Shown piece by piece: positions 7,632-15,998 of a DNA stretch of 64,000 bases. Under the pieces are notes generated by a model. It had not been told where the DNA came from. It made no database searches and saw only the letters and a program-made list of their open reading frames with translations. A program made the translations under genes and the position numbers. Origin of the DNA: Rhodococcoides kyotonense (GTDB lineage: Bacteria; Actinomycetota; Actinomycetes; Mycobacteriales; Mycobacteriaceae); assembly GCF_900188125.1 (NCBI RefSeq), contig NZ_FZOW01000004.1, forward strand, positions 62,001 through 126,000, in the 5' to 3' direction. Position 1 is the first letter of the stretch. The number at the start of each line of letters is the position of its first letter.

Positions 7632-9763
7632 CGACGCCCGAGTTGGTCTTGACGGCCCGGCTCAACACTTCGGCAGCCGATGCCCGACGCGGCGTCGTTC
7701 GCCTGCACCCCGAGGTTCTCGCTGCTCTGGGCATCCGCGAATGGGACGCCATCGCAGTGATCGGGTCGCGTCGCACTGCGGCGGTGGCGGGACGTGCACC
7801 GGACTCCGCGTCGTCGGGAGCCGCCCTGCTCGACGACGTCACACTGTCCAACGCAGGCATCAAGGAAGACGGCTCCGTCGCGGTCGCACCCGTGACGGTC
7901 TACGGCGCCAAGACGATCACGGTCAGCGGTTCGGCACTCGCCTCGGGATCCATCTCCGACGCCACCTTGCGCCAAGCCCTGCTGGGCAAGGTCGTGACGG
8001 TCGGCGACACTGTCTCGCTCCTCCCTCGCGACCTCGGCCCCGGCACGAGCACGACCGCGGCGACGCAGGCCCTCTCGCGCACGTTCGGTTTCACGTGGAC
8101 GAGCGAATTGTTGACAGTGTCGAGCACGTCGCCGTCGGGACCGGTCAGCGTGCAACCCAACACCGCGGTCAGCTGGGGAGAAGCGCCTACAGCCCCAGCT
8201 CGTGAGACCCCCGTCCCCGTCCCTGTGACCGAGCTGGTCGGTGTGTCCGCTCAGCAGGCGAAGTTGTCCGAATGGCTTCGCCTGGCCCTCGACGAGTCGG
8301 AACTTCTGGCGCGTCTCGGGGCGTCGGCGCACCTCGGAGTACTGATCACCGGCCCTGCGGGCGTCGGGAAATCGACGCTGGCACGCGCGGTTCTCGCGGG
8401 ACGACGCGTCGCCGAACTCGACGGTCCGTCCATCGGCGCGTTGGAGGCGTCGGCGCGAGTCGACGCGGTCTCCTCGGCGATCGACGGTCTCGCCGGCTCG
8501 GGCGTTCTGTTGATCACCGACATCGACGCGCTACTTCCGGCAACCACGGAACCTGCGTCGACGCTCGTGCTCGACAAGCTCCGAAGTGCCGTGGACACAC
8601 AGGGATTGGCGTTCGTCGCCACGACAGCTCATCCCGAGGACACCGATTCGCGACTACGCGCGCAGGACCTCTGCGACCGCGAACTGACGTTGTCGCTGCC
8701 CGACGCCGCGGGCCGGGCAGCGTTGCTCGAACATCTGCTCCGCACCGCGCCGACCGACGGACTCTCTCTCGGCGAGATCGCGTCGAGAACACCTGGATTC
8801 GTCGTCGCGGATCTGGCAGCACTGGTCCGTGAAGCCGCCCTGCGAGCCGCGTCGCGGGCAAGTTCCGAGAAGACCGAACCCCAGCTCACCCAATCCGATC
8901 TACTGGGCGCGCTCGACGTCATTCGACCCCTGTCCCGTTCCGGCGCAGAGGAATTGGCGATCGGGAGCATCAGCCTCGACGACGTCGGAGACATGGTCGA
9001 GACCAAGCAGGCACTGACCGAAGCTGTTCTGTGGCCCCTTCGACATCCGGACTCGTTCTCGCGCTTGGGAATCGAGCCGCCGAGGGGTCTTCTACTGTAC
9101 GGTCCGCCGGGGTGCGGCAAGACGTTCCTCGTGCGCGCTCTCGCCAGTTCCGGGCAACTGAGTGTGCATGCGGTCAAAGGCGCAGAGCTGATGGACAAGT
9201 GGGTCGGTTCGTCGGAAAAGGCTGTACGCGAACTGTTTCAACGCGCACGCGACTCGGCGCCGTCGCTGATCTTCCTCGACGAAGTCGACGCACTCGCACC
9301 CCGCCGCGGACAGACATCGGACTCGGGCGTCGGCGATCGCGTCGTGGCCGCTCTGCTGACCGAGTTGGACGGAGTCGAGCCACTGCGAGACGTCGTCGTA
9401 CTCGGGGCGACCAACCGACCGGACCTGATCGACCCGGCGCTGCTGCGCCCGGGCCGGTTGGAACGCCTGGTCTTCGTACCGCCACCCGACGCGGAGGCGC
9501 GAGCGCAGATCCTGCGGGCGTCGGGCAAGTCCGTTCCATTGGCCGACGACGTCGACCTCGATCTGCTTGCATCCGATCTCGACGGCTACTCGGCCGCAGA
9601 CTGTTCCGCGCTCCTGAGGGAGGCCGCCCTGACGGCCATGCGACGGTCGATGGATGCCGCGTTCGTCACCGCGGAGGACGTCGAGACGGCGCGCAAACAG
9701 GTGCGCCCCTCGCTCGATCCCGAGCAAGTGGCGCACCTGGAGGCTTACAGCGCTGCGCGCTGA
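7628..9763 (+). CDS. Tandem AAA+ ATPase, CDC48/VCP-like
   Basis: A 711-residue protein with an N-terminal double-psi-barrel-like region (about 1-200) and two AAA+ modules. Walker A1 is GPAGVGKST at about 242-250 and Walker A2 GPPGCGKTF at 492-500. Module 2 has a canonical Walker B (LIFLDEVDAL), GATNRPDLIDPALLRPGR and arginine-finger region. Module 1 has LLITDIDAL in place of the DE motif, so its hydrolysis is doubtful. Mycobacteria keep the same gene beside pssA and psd (Rv0435c, from memory). The role is presumably protein remodelling or extraction; a link to phospholipid enzymes is context only. GTGA overlap with pssA fixes the start. The gene ends inside a composite repeat element. Confidence 0.92.
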   Translation: MTTPELVLTARLNTSAADARRGVVRLHPEVLAALGIREWDAIAVIGSRRTAAVAGRAPDSASSGAALLDDVTLSNAGIKEDGSVAVAPVTVYGAKTITVSGSALASGSISDATLRQALLGKVVTVGDTVSLLPRDLGPGTSTTAATQALSRTFGFTWTSELLTVSSTSPSGPVSVQPNTAVSWGEAPTAPARETPVPVPVTELVGVSAQQAKLSEWLRLALDESELLARLGASAHLGVLITGPAGVGKSTLARAVLAGRRVAELDGPSIGALEASARVDAVSSAIDGLAGSGVLLITDIDALLPATTEPASTLVLDKLRSAVDTQGLAFVATTAHPEDTDSRLRAQDLCDRELTLSLPDAAGRAALLEHLLRTAPTDGLSLGEIASRTPGFVVADLAALVREAALRAASRASSEKTEPQLTQSDLLGALDVIRPLSRSGAEELAIGSISLDDVGDMVETKQALTEAVLWPLRHPDSFSRLGIEPPRGLLLYGPPGCGKTFLVRALASSGQLSVHAVKGAELMDKWVGSSEKAVRELFQRARDSAPSLIFLDEVDALAPRRGQTSDSGVGDRVVAALLTELDGVEPLRDVVVLGATNRPDLIDPALLRPGRLERLVFVPPPDAEARAQILRASGKSVPLADDVDLDLLASDLDGYSAADCSALLREAALTAMRRSMDAAFVTAEDVETARKQVRPSLDPEQVAHLEAYSAAR

Positions 9764-9819
9764 CGTGCACGAAAATACATAACCCGCTATGTATTTTCGT
9801 GCACATGGCGCGGAGCGCC
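9749..9819. repeat. Three-hairpin composite element, copy 1
   Basis: The central 40-bp palindrome (9765-9804) has arms GTGCACGAAAATACATA and exact complement around loop ACCCGC. It is flanked by mini-hairpin AGCGC(TGC)GCGCT at 9749-9761, inside the last codons of the AAA+ gene, and GGCGC(GGA)GCGCC at 9807-9819, which abuts the stop of the convergent PEP-mutase-like gene at 9820. Related copies lie at 24794 and 32421. Confidence 0.93.
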
Positions 9820-10572
9820 CTACTTCCAACGAGCCAGCAACTTCGACGCCTCACCGGCCAGAGCACCCTGGAACAACGGACCGAAGCTGATACGCCCGAC
9901 GCCGAGGGACGCGAAGTGCGACAGGTCGCCGTCGGCCGGGTTGGCGATGGCGTTGATCGGCAGCGGGAGTTCCTCGGCGAGGCGCTTGTAGTCGGCGTCG
10001 TTGTGGAATCCGACGGGGTACAGCGAGTCGGCACCGGCGGCCGCTGCGAGCTTCAGACGCTCGATCGCGCGGTCGACGCGGTCGTTCTCGTCACCGATCT
10101 GCTTGACGAACAGGTCCGTGCGCGCGTTGATGACGACATGCACGTCGGTGGCATCCGACGCCTTCCGCAGCGCCCCGACGAAGTCCGCGTGCTCCTGCGC
10201 TTCACGCAGACGGCCACCTTCGCTGTGGACGGTGTCCTCGATGTTGAGGCCGACGGCGCCTGCAGAGATCAGCCCGTCGATCAGCCGCTTGGGGTCCTCG
10301 CCGTAGCCGGCCTCGATGTCGACGGACAACGGCGCGTCGACGGCCGCAGTGATCTGCGAGATGCGAGCGAGTAACTCGTCGAACGTGATTCCCTCGTTGT
10401 CCGGCTTACCGATCGAATCGGACACCGGATGGCTTCCGACGGTCAGGGCCACGAAGCCGGCGTCGACCGCGAGCTTCGCGGACCACGCATCCCACACCGT
10501 GGGCAGCACGACCGGGTCACCCGGCTTGTGGAGTTCGAGGAGGGTGGTCGCCTTCTGGGACAAGCTCGACAT
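9820..10572 (-). CDS. Isocitrate lyase/PEP mutase family protein
   Basis: A 250-residue TIM-barrel enzyme of the ICL/PEPM superfamily: VVLPTVWDAWSAKLAVDAG near the start, then LSVDIEAGYGE (metal-binding acidic residues), VGLNIEDT and VVINARTDLF. The superfamily makes or breaks C-C, C-P or C-O bonds of 2-oxoacids. The lyase catalytic KKCGH motif is absent, so it is not isocitrate lyase itself; methylisocitrate-lyase-like or oxaloacetate-hydrolase-like activity is possible. The ATG at 10572 has TTAGGAG upstream. Monocistronic, convergent with the AAA+ gene. Confidence 0.85.
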   Translation of the reverse strand: MSSLSQKATTLLELHKPGDPVVLPTVWDAWSAKLAVDAGFVALTVGSHPVSDSIGKPDNEGITFDELLARISQITAAVDAPLSVDIEAGYGEDPKRLIDGLISAGAVGLNIEDTVHSEGGRLREAQEHADFVGALRKASDATDVHVVINARTDLFVKQIGDENDRVDRAIERLKLAAAAGADSLYPVGFHNDADYKRLAEELPLPINAIANPADGDLSHFASLGVGRISFGPLFQGALAGEASKLLARWK

Positions 10573-10622
10573 TGAAGCTCCTAACGATGGGAGAACGTGC
10601 GTTCTCCACAACCGTACCTGCT

Positions 10623-11030
10623 TCAGTCGATCAGATCGAGCGCACGCATTCGGTCGAACACCATCAACGACCCAGGAGCCACGTCCGGCATCGCCGCGTA
10701 CTCGTCGCGCGTGAAGTAGGCGATCTCCGCAATTTCGCTGGTAGGCACCGGCTCGGACCCCAACTCCGCGACGAAACAATGAATCTCGAGCGGCGTCCCC
10801 GACGGATGCCCCCATGCGTCACACGCGAAGACACCGAGAAAACGAGGATCGACGACGACGGCATCCAGCTCCTCGCGGATCTCCCGATGCAGCGCCTGCT
10901 CGGGGGTCTCACCCGGATCGATCTTGCCGCCGGCCATGTAGAACGCCGTCTTCCCGACCGAGCGGGCCTGCAGCATCCGACGGTCCTTCACATGCGCTAA
11001 CCCAGCGGTACGAATCAACGAGACACTCAC
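10623..11030 (-). CDS. NUDIX hydrolase
   Basis: A 135-residue NUDIX enzyme. The box runs G35-x5-E41-x7-R49-E50-I-x-E53-E54-L with D56 at the usual final glycine, a tolerated change. Substrate (nucleotide, sugar-nucleotide or other pyrophosphate) is unknown. The GTG start overlaps the VOC-gene stop (GTGA at 11027-11030), making it the last gene of the ArsR operon. This coupling to a VOC protein and SRPBCC protein suggests detoxification rather than housekeeping, an inference from context. Confidence 0.88.
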   Translation of the reverse strand: MSVSLIRTAGLAHVKDRRMLQARSVGKTAFYMAGGKIDPGETPEQALHREIREELDAVVVDPRFLGVFACDAWGHPSGTPLEIHCFVAELGSEPVPTSEIAEIAYFTRDEYAAMPDVAPGSLMVFDRMRALDLID

Positions 11031-11464
11031 GCACCGAACCTACCGCGCGCCTCGTGCGGGATCAGAGGCTTGTCGGCCCGTACCTTCAGCTCCTGGACCG
11101 CCCAGGCGTTGCCGTCCGGATCGGCGAAACCGAAGAAAGTGCCGCCGTCGCGTTCGTCGAACACGGTGATCTCGCTCGCGTCGACGCCGCGACTCAGCAG
11201 CTCCTCACGCGCGGCATGCGCGTCGGCGACGACGAGCTGAAGTCCCTTCAAGGACCCCGGCGTCATCTCGCGCTGCGACGGCAGCGACCCGATGACGATC
11301 GAGCATCCCGATCCGCGCGGCGTGAACTGCGCGACGGTCATGTGCTCGTTCACGGTGTGATGGTCGAGGTCGAAACCGACCTTGTCACGGTAGAACTCGA
11401 TGGCCCGATCGAGATCGGACACGGGTACGACGACGACCTCCAGAGTCCAGTCCATGGTCTTCAC
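11027..11464 (-). CDS. VOC (glyoxalase/bleomycin-resistance) family protein
   Basis: A 145-residue vicinal-oxygen-chelate protein with two beta-alpha-beta-beta-beta modules: VVVPVSDLDRAIEFYRDKVG and the closing FGFADPDGNAWAVQE. Members are metalloenzymes or metal-free binding proteins for small electrophiles. The GTG at 11464 overlaps the SRPBCC stop (GTGA) and is preceded by GGGAAGG; an in-frame ATG at 11455 is an alternative. Co-transcribed with the ArsR, SRPBCC and NUDIX genes. Confidence 0.88.
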   Translation of the reverse strand: MKTMDWTLEVVVVPVSDLDRAIEFYRDKVGFDLDHHTVNEHMTVAQFTPRGSGCSIVIGSLPSQREMTPGSLKGLQLVVADAHAAREELLSRGVDASEITVFDERDGGTFFGFADPDGNAWAVQELKVRADKPLIPHEARGRFGA

Positions 11465-11937
11465 GCCTTCCCGATGATGGCGTCGAGACGCTCGTACCCC
11501 TCGGTGACGCCTTTCTCCATGCCGCTCTGGGCCATACCGTCGCGCGCCTCGATCGAGGGATAGACACTGCGGCCCTCGAGGCGGGTGCGACCGTTACCCA
11601 GGTCGACGAACCTGAGCGACTCGATGCTGACGACGTCGGGGAAGTCCTCGTACTCGAACGTCTGAATCACGAACTCGTTCTCTCGGACGACATGGAAGAC
11701 GCCGTTGAACGCGAACGTCGACCCCTCAGGATTGGTGTGGATGTAGCGGTAGCGCCCACCGGTCGTGAAGTCGTAGGTGTCGATCTTCATGTCGTACCCG
11801 TTGGGCCCCAGCCACTGCTTGACGAGCTCGGGATCCTTGTGGGCTCGGAACACGGCTTCGACGGGCGCGTCGAACTCACGGGTGATGAAGATGAAGGGAA
11901 CACCCTCCGGGACGGTGATGCTGACGGGATTAACCAT
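11461..11937 (-). CDS. SRPBCC / AHSA1-like protein
   Basis: A 158-residue protein of the Aha1-like START subfamily: FIFITREFDAPVEAVFRAHK, then KQWLGPNGYDM, TGGRYRYIH and a C-terminal helix GMEKGVTEGYERLDAII. Such proteins are very commonly encoded directly after an ArsR-family regulator, as here (8-base overlap with the ArsR gene). The ligand is unknown; the pair is generally viewed as a ligand-responsive or efflux/detoxification unit. The ATG at 11937 was chosen over upstream in-frame codons lying inside the ArsR gene. Confidence 0.85.
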   Translation of the reverse strand: MVNPVSITVPEGVPFIFITREFDAPVEAVFRAHKDPELVKQWLGPNGYDMKIDTYDFTTGGRYRYIHTNPEGSTFAFNGVFHVVRENEFVIQTFEYEDFPDVVSIESLRFVDLGNGRTRLEGRSVYPSIEARDGMAQSGMEKGVTEGYERLDAIIGKA

Positions 11938-12271
11938 TGTCTTTGTCCTTGTCGCTTGCCAGCAGTGCATCGAGCTTCCTGAACTGCTGTTCGTGGATGA
12001 TGCGGTACTTGTCGATCCAGGCGGTCATCTCCTCGAGGCGCGCCGAGTCCAGATGCACCGGGCGACGCTGGGCGTCCCGCGATCGCGTCACCAGACCTGC
12101 ACTCTCGAGAACCTGGATGTGCCGGGAGACGGCCTGCTTGCTGATCTCGAACGGTTCGGCGAGATCGTTCACCGTCAGAGGGCCTCGGCTGAGCCGAGCG
12201 ACGATCGCACGCCGGATCGGGTCCGCCAGGGCCATGAACGCCCCGTCGAGCCGATCCGCCTCGTCGCCCAT
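11930..12271 (-). CDS. ArsR/SmtB-family transcriptional regulator
   Basis: A 113-residue winged-helix repressor: FMALADPIRRAIVARLSRG, then the recognition helix DLAEPFEISKQAVSRHIQVL and wing VTRSRDAQRRPVHLD. No CVC or other metal-binding cysteine motif is visible, so sensing is probably non-metal. AAAGGAG lies ten bases before the ATG at 12271; a TTG at 12277 is less likely. It heads a four-gene overlapping operon and probably autoregulates through the inverted repeat at 12289. Confidence 0.9.
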   Translation of the reverse strand: MGDEADRLDGAFMALADPIRRAIVARLSRGPLTVNDLAEPFEISKQAVSRHIQVLESAGLVTRSRDAQRRPVHLDSARLEEMTAWIDKYRIIHEQQFRKLDALLASDKDKDNG

Positions 12272-12288
12272 TATCAACTAACTCCTTT

Positions 12289-12306
12289 ATCAATCAGTAC
12301 GTTGAT
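12289..12306. promoter_or_regulatory. Candidate ArsR operator
   Basis: Inverted repeat ATCAA-N8-TTGAT, 18 bases upstream of the arsR-like start and between the divergent arsR and mrp operons. A second TATCAAC half-site lies at 12272. ArsR proteins bind such short dyads; assignment is by position only. Confidence 0.4.
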
Positions 12307-12525
12307 TACGTTAGATCCGATCGACCGGGCCGTCAACACTTCTGTCCTTTTGCACCGCTTGGCAGCGCTTCGACCACGCAAAGTAGGATGGTTGTCAACC
12401 TGTACTCGCCGGCCGAGCAAACGGCTCGCGAGCATATTTTCCGTTTTGTTCGCCTACTCGACGCCGCCCCACGACCACCGCGTCACCCGCCGAGGTGACG
12501 CGACCCGAGACGACGGAGTACCTTT

Positions 12526-15369
12526 TTGCTCGCTATCTTGATTGCGCACACGGTCGCTGCCGTGTTCGCTCCACTTCTTGTCCGTTGGTGGGGTCGCAAC
12601 GCTTTCTTCCCCCTCGCGCTCGTACCGCTCGTCAGCCTCGGTTGGGTCGTCGCCAACTGGAACACCGAACAGTTCCTGAGCATCGAATGGGCCCCCGGCT
12701 TGTCGATGAACGTCGACATGCGGTTCGATTCCTTGGCCGCGATCATGTCGCTGCTGGTACTCGGCATCGGCGCGCTGATCCTTCTCTACTGTGCCCGATA
12801 CTTCGAGGACGACGAGCCGCGTCTCGGCATCTTCGCCGCCGAGATGGTGGCGTTCTCGGGAGCCATGTTCGGCCTCATCACCAGCGACAACATGCTGGTG
12901 CTGTACACGTTCTGGGAAATCACGACGGTCCTGTCGTTCCTGCTCGTCGGTCACTACGCCGAGCGTGCGTCGTCACGCCGCGCAGCGACGCAGGCACTGC
13001 TCGTCACCACCGCAGGCGGCCTCGCGATGCTCGTCGGCATCATCATCCTCGGCCAGGTCGCGGGCAGTTACAACCTGTCCGACGTCATCGCCGACGCCCC
13101 GTCGGGATGGCTGCCCGGCGTCGCGATCGTCCTGATTCTGATCGGCGCGTTGTCGAAGTCGGCGATCGTCCCGATGCACTTCTGGCTCCCCGGTGCCATG
13201 GCTGCCCCGACGCCCGTCAGTGGTTATCTGCACGCCGCGGCCATGGTCAAGGCCGGTATCTACCTCGTCGCGCGCTTGGCTCCCGGTTTCGCCGATTCCG
13301 GTCCCTGGCGTGCCACCGTCATCTCGCTCGGTCTGCTGTCGATGATCCTGGCCGGGTGGCGAGCGCTGCGCGCGTTCGACCTCAAATTGGTCCTCGCGTT
13401 CGGAACCGTCAGCCAGCTCGGCTTCCTGATGGTCCTCGTCGGCATCGGGACCGAGAAGGCGATGCTGGCTGGCCTGACGATGGTCGTCGCGCATGCGATG
13501 TTCAAGGCGACTCTGTTCATGGTCGTCGGCATCATCGATCACACCACCGGCACGCGTGACATTCGCAAGCTCGCGCATCTCGGCAAGAAAGCGCCGTGGC
13601 TCGCTGTCATCGCCGCGCTGGCCGCCGCCAGCATGGCAGGCCTACCGCCGTTCCTCGGATTCGTCGGCAAGGAAGCGGCACTGTCGGCCGTCATCGGGAC
13701 CCCGGTGCTGAACCCGGCCGTCAGCGCGCTGGTGGTCACCGGACTCGTCGTCGGATCCATCCTGACCGTGACGTACAGCATCCGGTTCGTGTGGGGCGCG
13801 TTCGGGCGCAAGCAGCTCAAGCGCCCGAGCCCGGCGGTCAAGAACATGCACGCGCCGACGGCCCTGTTCATGGCGGCGCCTGCGTTCCTCGCGGTGCTCG
13901 GACTCGTCTCGGGCATCTTCTCGCCCGTCGTCGACACCCTCGTCAGCCCGTTCGCTCGCACGGTCGACGCGTACGGCCAGGCCTCGTACCACTTGTCGCT
14001 GTGGCACGGGTTCAACCTGCCGCTCGGCCTGACGGCCATCGTCGTCGTCGGTGGTGTGAGCCTGTTCATCGCACACCGCATGGTGAACCGCCTCAGGTTC
14101 GAGCACCCGCCGCTCGGCAACGCCGACCGCGTCTACGACTCGGTCCTCAAGTCGATGGACACCCTGTCGCTTCGACTGACCGGTACGACGCAGCGTGGTT
14201 CGCTCCCCCTGACGCAGGGAACGATCCTGCTCACGCTGGTGCTGCTGCCGATGATACTGCTCGCGATCGGACGTGAGCCGGAACTCGACTTCGTCTTCTT
14301 CGACACCCCGATGCAGGTCGTCATCTCGGTCATCATGATCTCCGGCGCCCTCGGTGCGACGGTCATGCGTAACCGCCTCGCGAGCGTCATCCTCGTCGGA
14401 CTCACGGGATACGGCTGCGGCGTCATCTTCGCCGTCCACGGCGCCCCGGATCTGGCCTTGACGCAGTTCCTCGTCGAGACACTGACGCTCGTCGTGTTCG
14501 TTCTCGTGCTGCGCAAACTGCCCGCCGAGGTCGACGACCGAGGCTCGGCGGGATCGCGCCTGCCGCGTGCGGCTCTTGCCATCGCGGTCGGTGCGACGGT
14601 CACCGTGCTGGGTGCGTTCGCGATGAACGCCCGCAGCACCGATCCGATTTCGTTGCAATTGCCCGATGCCGCCTACCTATTGGGCGACGGCAAGAACATC
14701 GTCAACGTCCTCCTCGTCGATATCCGTGCGTGGGACACCCTCGGTGAGATCTCGGTCCTGCTCGTCGCGGCCACCGGCGTCGCAAGTCTCGTGTTCCGCA
14801 ACCGTCGCTTCGGCAGCGCACCCCGCGTGTCCGACGCCCCGGCCACGGACTCGGACAGCGGAGTCGGCACCGACACGACGTGGCTGCTCGGCGGCGACCT
14901 CATCGATCCGCGTCACCGCTCGCTGATCCTGGAGGTCACGACACGTCTGATCTTCCCGACGATCATGGTGCTGTCGGTGTACTTCTTCTTCTCCGGACAC
15001 AATGCTCCCGGAGGCGGATTCGCAGGCGGTCTGACCGCGGGCCTCGCACTGGTGCTGCGCTATCTCGCAGGCGGACGCTACGAACTCGGCGAAGCAGTAC
15101 CGATCGACGCGGGCAAGATCCTGGGACTCGGTCTGATCCTCGCGTCGGGCACGGCCATCTCGTCGATGTTCCTCGGTGCGCCTGCGTTGTCGTCGGCGAC
15201 GCTCGAGGTGACGTTGCCGGTGCTCGGTGACATCAAGTTGGTCACCGCGTTGTTCTTCGATCTCGGTGTGTACCTCATCGTGGTCGGTCTCGTACTCGAC
15301 GTACTCCGAAGTCTCGGTGCACGTCTCGACGCTCAGGTGGAGATGCAGAGCCAGGTGAACGCCCGATGA
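12526..15369 (+). CDS. mrpA: Na+/H+ antiporter subunit A fused to subunit B
   Basis: A 947-residue polytopic membrane protein. Residues 1 to about 780 are MrpA/MnhA, homologous to NuoL, with the Proton_antipo_M core (SAIVPMHFWLPGAMAAPTPVS, then HAAAMVKAGIYLVARLAP and FLGFVGKEAAL). The last about 150 residues are MnhB (TRLIFPTIMVLSVYFFFSGH, then NAPGGGFAGGL), so no separate mrpB exists. The complex exchanges cytosolic Na+ for H+ at the membrane and gives salt and alkali tolerance. The start is a TTG with GGAG upstream, an unusual codon that may limit synthesis. ATGA overlap with mrpC. Confidence 0.93.
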   Translation: MLAILIAHTVAAVFAPLLVRWWGRNAFFPLALVPLVSLGWVVANWNTEQFLSIEWAPGLSMNVDMRFDSLAAIMSLLVLGIGALILLYCARYFEDDEPRLGIFAAEMVAFSGAMFGLITSDNMLVLYTFWEITTVLSFLLVGHYAERASSRRAATQALLVTTAGGLAMLVGIIILGQVAGSYNLSDVIADAPSGWLPGVAIVLILIGALSKSAIVPMHFWLPGAMAAPTPVSGYLHAAAMVKAGIYLVARLAPGFADSGPWRATVISLGLLSMILAGWRALRAFDLKLVLAFGTVSQLGFLMVLVGIGTEKAMLAGLTMVVAHAMFKATLFMVVGIIDHTTGTRDIRKLAHLGKKAPWLAVIAALAAASMAGLPPFLGFVGKEAALSAVIGTPVLNPAVSALVVTGLVVGSILTVTYSIRFVWGAFGRKQLKRPSPAVKNMHAPTALFMAAPAFLAVLGLVSGIFSPVVDTLVSPFARTVDAYGQASYHLSLWHGFNLPLGLTAIVVVGGVSLFIAHRMVNRLRFEHPPLGNADRVYDSVLKSMDTLSLRLTGTTQRGSLPLTQGTILLTLVLLPMILLAIGREPELDFVFFDTPMQVVISVIMISGALGATVMRNRLASVILVGLTGYGCGVIFAVHGAPDLALTQFLVETLTLVVFVLVLRKLPAEVDDRGSAGSRLPRAALAIAVGATVTVLGAFAMNARSTDPISLQLPDAAYLLGDGKNIVNVLLVDIRAWDTLGEISVLLVAATGVASLVFRNRRFGSAPRVSDAPATDSDSGVGTDTTWLLGGDLIDPRHRSLILEVTTRLIFPTIMVLSVYFFFSGHNAPGGGFAGGLTAGLALVLRYLAGGRYELGEAVPIDAGKILGLGLILASGTAISSMFLGAPALSSATLEVTLPVLGDIKLVTALFFDLGVYLIVVGLVLDVLRSLGARLDAQVEMQSQVNAR

Positions 15370-15998
15370 CCGCGAACCTCGGAATGCTGATAGTCGTCGG
15401 CATCCTCGTCGCGACGGGGGTGTATCTGCTTCTGGAACGCTCGATCACCAAGATGCTGCTCGGACTTCTGTTGTTCGGCAACGGGATCAACATCCTGCTG
15501 CTGACCGTGGGAGGACCGTCGGGCAACCCGCCGATCGTCGGACGGACGACGTCCATCCACGACACCATGGCAGATCCGTTGGCGCAGGCCATGATTCTGA
15601 CCGCGATCGTCATCACGATGGGTATCGCGGCGTTCGTCCTCGCGCTCGCCTACCGCTCCTTCACGCTCAACACGAAGGACGACGTCGAGAACGACCCAGA
15701 GGATGCCAAGGTCTCCAAGCGTCGGTCGATGGCGGACATGCCCGACCGCGACCGCTCGGACGACCCGGTCACCGGTGAGCCCAGCTTCAGCGGCGACGCA
15801 TTCGACAGCCGAGGCAACCCGATTCCCATCGAGGATCTGAAGAACATCGAAGACCTCGAGTGCTACGAGGACCTGCACGAAGGCGATTTCGACGACGACG
15901 ACGAACCCGATCTGAAAGGCCTCGACGGTATCGACAGCGCAGTGGAAGACACACCCAAGGGCAAGACGAAGACGCGGAAGAAGGGAGGCGCGAAATGA
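15366..15998 (+). CDS. mrpC: Na+/H+ antiporter subunit C, acidic tail
   Basis: Residues 1-100 are MrpC/MnhC, a NuoK-like three-helix subunit (LLERSITKMLLGLLLFGNGI, then NILLL and MADPLAQAMILTAIVITMG). About 100 extra residues follow, very rich in Asp/Glu and ending in a Lys/Arg cluster, predicted disordered and cytosolic. Usual MrpC proteins are about 110-130 residues, so the tail roughly doubles the length. Long tails occur on MnhC of related actinobacteria; function unknown. Overlaps mrpA and mrpD by four bases each. Confidence 0.92.
   Translation: MTANLGMLIVVGILVATGVYLLLERSITKMLLGLLLFGNGINILLLTVGGPSGNPPIVGRTTSIHDTMADPLAQAMILTAIVITMGIAAFVLALAYRSFTLNTKDDVENDPEDAKVSKRRSMADMPDRDRSDDPVTGEPSFSGDAFDSRGNPIPIEDLKNIEDLECYEDLHEGDFDDDDEPDLKGLDGIDSAVEDTPKGKTKTRKKGGAK

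Noticed and set aside
9765..9804. Ordinary rho-independent terminator
   Set aside because: The palindrome is strong but has no following T-tract on either strand, recurs almost unchanged at two other loci and carries conserved flanking mini-hairpins, so a plain terminator does not explain it; termination is still possible.
9820..10572. Isocitrate lyase of the glyoxylate shunt
   Set aside because: At 250 residues and without the KKCGH motif it is a shorter superfamily member, not AceA.
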